Below, one piece after another: positions 6,198-8,064 of a stretch of 8,064 nucleotides of DNA. Numbering within the stretch: position 1 is the stretch's first letter; every line of letters begins with the position of its first letter. Under the pieces are notes generated by a model. The model had not been told where the DNA came from. It ran no database searches and saw nothing but the letters and a program-made list of their open reading frames with translations. Origin of the DNA: an uncultured Erysipelotrichales bacterium (GTDB lineage: Bacteria; Bacillota_I; Bacilli_A; Erysipelotrichales; Coprobacillaceae); assembly GCA_910586805.1 (NCBI GenBank), contig CAJUJC010000070.1, positions 1 to 8,064 of the forward strand, written 5' to 3'. The position numbers and the translations under genes are program-made.

Positions 6198-7049
6198 ATG
6201 AAAAAGTTTTCACACTTAGCACTTCCTTATATTGTATGGAGTGTTATTATGCTTTTATTACCAATGTTGTTAATTGCTTTTTATTCACTTACAAACAGTG
6301 GTAATAGTGTTGTTAATTTTATGTTCACTCTTGATAATTTTAAGAGATTTTTTACCGACCTAGATTTCCTATTAATATTATGGAGATCTATTTCAATTGC
6401 ATTAAAAACAACTGTTATATGTATATTGATTGGATATCCAACTGCATATTTTATTTCAAGATGTAGTGAACGTGTAAGTCATATTTTAGTTTTGGTTATT
6501 ACTTTACCAATGTGGATTAATATGTTAGTTCGTACATATGCATGGATAGGTCTTTTATCAGATGGTGGAGTTTTTCAAACTTTATTAAATATGATTGGAT
6601 TTGATAATCCACAATTGTTATATACTGAAGGAGCAGTTATGCTTGGAATGGTTTATAACTTTATTCCATTTATGATTCTTCAAATTAATACATCATTATC
6701 AAAAATGGATAAGTCTTTATTAGAAGCAAGTGCCGATTTAGGGGCTGATCCTAAAAAGACTTTTTGGAAAGTAACTTTTCCTTTGTCATTACCAGGGGTG
6801 ATTAGTGGTATTTCGTTAGTGTTCTTACCAGCAGTAAGTTCATTCTTTATTCCAAAATTACTTGGTGGAGGACAATATTTCTTAATTGGTAATATTATAG
6901 AAAATCAATTTATTACTGTTGGGGAATGGAATTTTGGTAGTGCTATTTCAATGATTATGGCAGTGATTATGATGATTAGTATGTATGCTGTAAGACAAGT
7001 GGAATTACGTAACTCTGGAAAAGGAAAGGAGAAGGCTCATGAAAAATAA
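6198..7049 (+). CDS. potB: Spermidine/putrescine ABC transporter permease PotB
   Basis: The 283-residue inner-membrane permease forms half of the polyamine channel, with PotC as partner. Six hydrophobic segments are visible, at about 10-30, 66-87, 95-120, 143-165, 200-222 and 247-267. WINMLVRTYAW (106-116) is characteristic of PotB. The EAA loop that docks on PotA is present as LLEASADLGADPKKTFWKVT (174-193), ending at PLSLPG (195-200). The start ATG 6198 abuts the potA stop TAG 6195-6197 with no gap and only a weak GGGG about 15 bases upstream, so translation is probably coupled to potA. The end overlaps potC by 11 bases. Length and motifs are normal for the family, and nothing suggests damage. 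Confidence 0.93.
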   Translation: MKKFSHLALPYIVWSVIMLLLPMLLIAFYSLTNSGNSVVNFMFTLDNFKRFFTDLDFLLILWRSISIALKTTVICILIGYPTAYFISRCSERVSHILVLVITLPMWINMLVRTYAWIGLLSDGGVFQTLLNMIGFDNPQLLYTEGAVMLGMVYNFIPFMILQINTSLSKMDKSLLEASADLGADPKKTFWKVTFPLSLPGVISGISLVFLPAVSSFFIPKLLGGGQYFLIGNIIENQFITVGEWNFGSAISMIMAVIMMISMYAVRQVELRNSGKGKEKAHEK

Positions 7050-8064
7050 TAAGCGTCCTATTGGTATTGTGATTATGACACTTATGATTGTCTTCTTTTA
7101 CTTACCTATCTTATTTATGATTGTTTTTTCATTTAATTCTAGTAAGTCATTAACTCATTTTACTGGATTTAGTCTACAATGGTATCAAAAAATGCTGACT
7201 AATAATGCAATGATGGAATCTTTGTATATTACTATTTTAGTAGCAGTTTTAGCGACAATCATTTCTACAATTGTTGGAACAATTAGTGCAATAGGTTTAT
7301 CAAAATCTAAGCGTATTGTTAAAGATTTAGTTATGCAAATTAATGATTTTCCAATTATGAATCCTGAAATTGTAACAGCAATTGGATTGATGTTATTCTT
7401 TATTACAACAAGAATAGAAAAAGGTTTATTTACAATGCTTCTTGCACATATTGCCTTTTGTATTCCATATGTTATTTTAAGTGTTATGCCTAAAATTCGT
7501 TCGTTAGATGCAAATTTGGCCGATGCAGCAATGGATTTAGGAGCAACACCTTGGCAAGCTTTGATGAAAGTTATTGTTCCTCAAATTATGCCTGGAATTG
7601 TATCAGGGGCATTGATTGCTTTTACAATGTCATTTGATGATTTTATTATTTCTTATTTTGTGACAGGACAAGGTATTAAGAACTTGAGTATTATGGTTTA
7701 TACAATGTCAAAACGTGTGAATCCAAGTATTAATGCTATTTCAACATTGGTTGTTGTTTTGATTACTATTGTTTTGATTATTGTTAATGTTGTTCCTCTT
7801 ATTAAACAAAAAAGAGAGAAAGCAGGTAGAATAACAAAAACAAAACCATTTGTTGTTGTGGGAATTGTCATTACTTTCGTTATTGGTATATTCGGATTTG
7901 GTATGACTCATATTGTGAGTGGAAATAAAAAATATGAAGGACAAACTTTATATGTTTATAATTGGGGAGAATATACTGGAGAAAATATTATTGGTCAATT
8001 TGAAGAAGAAACGGGTTGTAAAGTTGTGATGGATTTGTTTGACTCTAATGAACAAATGTATATT
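7039..8064 (+). CDS. potC: Fused polyamine permease PotC and substrate-binding protein PotD (3' end outside window)
   Basis: The reading frame is open for 342 codons to the window edge. Residues 1-257 are an ordinary PotC permease, with hydrophobic segments at about 8-32, 61-87, 103-123, 130-150, 183-205 and 235-257 and an EAA loop DAAMDLGATPWQALMKVI (162-179) reaching PQIMPG. Instead of stopping, a basic linker (KQKREKAGRITKTK, 256-269) leads to a seventh helix (about 271-290). This is followed by the mature N-terminus of a PotD-like binding protein: LYVYNWGEYTGENI (304-317), FEEETG (321-326) and DSNEQMY (335-341). W309 and Y312 match the tryptophan and tyrosine of E. coli PotD that contact polyamine. 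The extra helix would hold the binding domain on the outer face, replacing a lipoprotein anchor. ATG 7039 follows AAAGGAG (7025-7031) by seven bases and overlaps potB by 11 bases. The rest of PotD is beyond the window. Confidence 0.92.
   Translation, partial: MKNNKRPIGIVIMTLMIVFFYLPILFMIVFSFNSSKSLTHFTGFSLQWYQKMLTNNAMMESLYITILVAVLATIISTIVGTISAIGLSKSKRIVKDLVMQINDFPIMNPEIVTAIGLMLFFITTRIEKGLFTMLLAHIAFCIPYVILSVMPKIRSLDANLADAAMDLGATPWQALMKVIVPQIMPGIVSGALIAFTMSFDDFIISYFVTGQGIKNLSIMVYTMSKRVNPSINAISTLVVVLITIVLIIVNVVPLIKQKREKAGRITKTKPFVVVGIVITFVIGIFGFGMTHIVSGNKKYEGQTLYVYNWGEYTGENIIGQFEEETGCKVVMDLFDSNEQMYI

Noticed and set aside
7741..7944. 67-codon open frame on the - strand
   Set aside because: It is antisense to the PotC-PotD junction and low-complexity (Asn/Ser-rich), with no family resemblance.

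Overview
The window is strongly AT-rich and reads under the standard code: TGG encodes tryptophan, and no apparently intact gene contains an in-frame TGA. Base composition, strong AGGAG-type ribosome binding sites and gene content suggest a low-GC Firmicute. An Erysipelotrichia-type gut bacterium (Coprobacillus/Thomasclavelia relatives) is my best guess, from general similarity only. Every supported gene is on the + strand.

Left part (1-3062): a long hairpin-forming inverted repeat, then one large gene (112-3021). It encodes a 969-residue protein with a coiled coil, a cysteine cluster, an archaeo-eukaryotic-primase-like domain, a superfamily II helicase and a C-terminal PLD-like segment. This is the architecture I know as the primase-helicase of 'TOTE' conflict systems, a predicted defence-related class. 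It ends at a clear intrinsic terminator and stands alone. Its PLD-like active site looks degenerate.

Middle (3063-3830): a well-formed promoter with palindromic candidate operators drives a small XRE-type HTH gene. The rest of what looks like the same ancestral gene continues downstream in a different frame and carries an in-frame TGA. I read it as a longer regulator split by a one-base frameshift and a nonsense mutation, with the HTH half still intact.

Right part (3831-8064): a polyamine-uptake operon. A 227-base control region holds repeated GTTTA/TAAAC half-sites and a sigma-A-like promoter. It is followed by a PuuR-like XRE-cupin regulator (4057-4590), potA (4617-6197), potB (6198-7049) and potC (from 7039, running off the window). 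The junctions are 26 bases, 0 bases and an 11-base overlap, so this should be one transcript. Two architectural features stand out. PotA is 526 residues because about 175 residues resembling two Ig-like repeats lie inside its C-terminal TOBE domain. PotC does not stop at its usual end but continues through an extra membrane helix into the start of a PotD substrate-binding domain, giving a membrane-tethered permease/binding-protein fusion. The regulator presumably senses polyamines and controls the operon; PotA hydrolyses ATP, PotB and PotC form the channel, and the fused PotD domain captures substrate outside.
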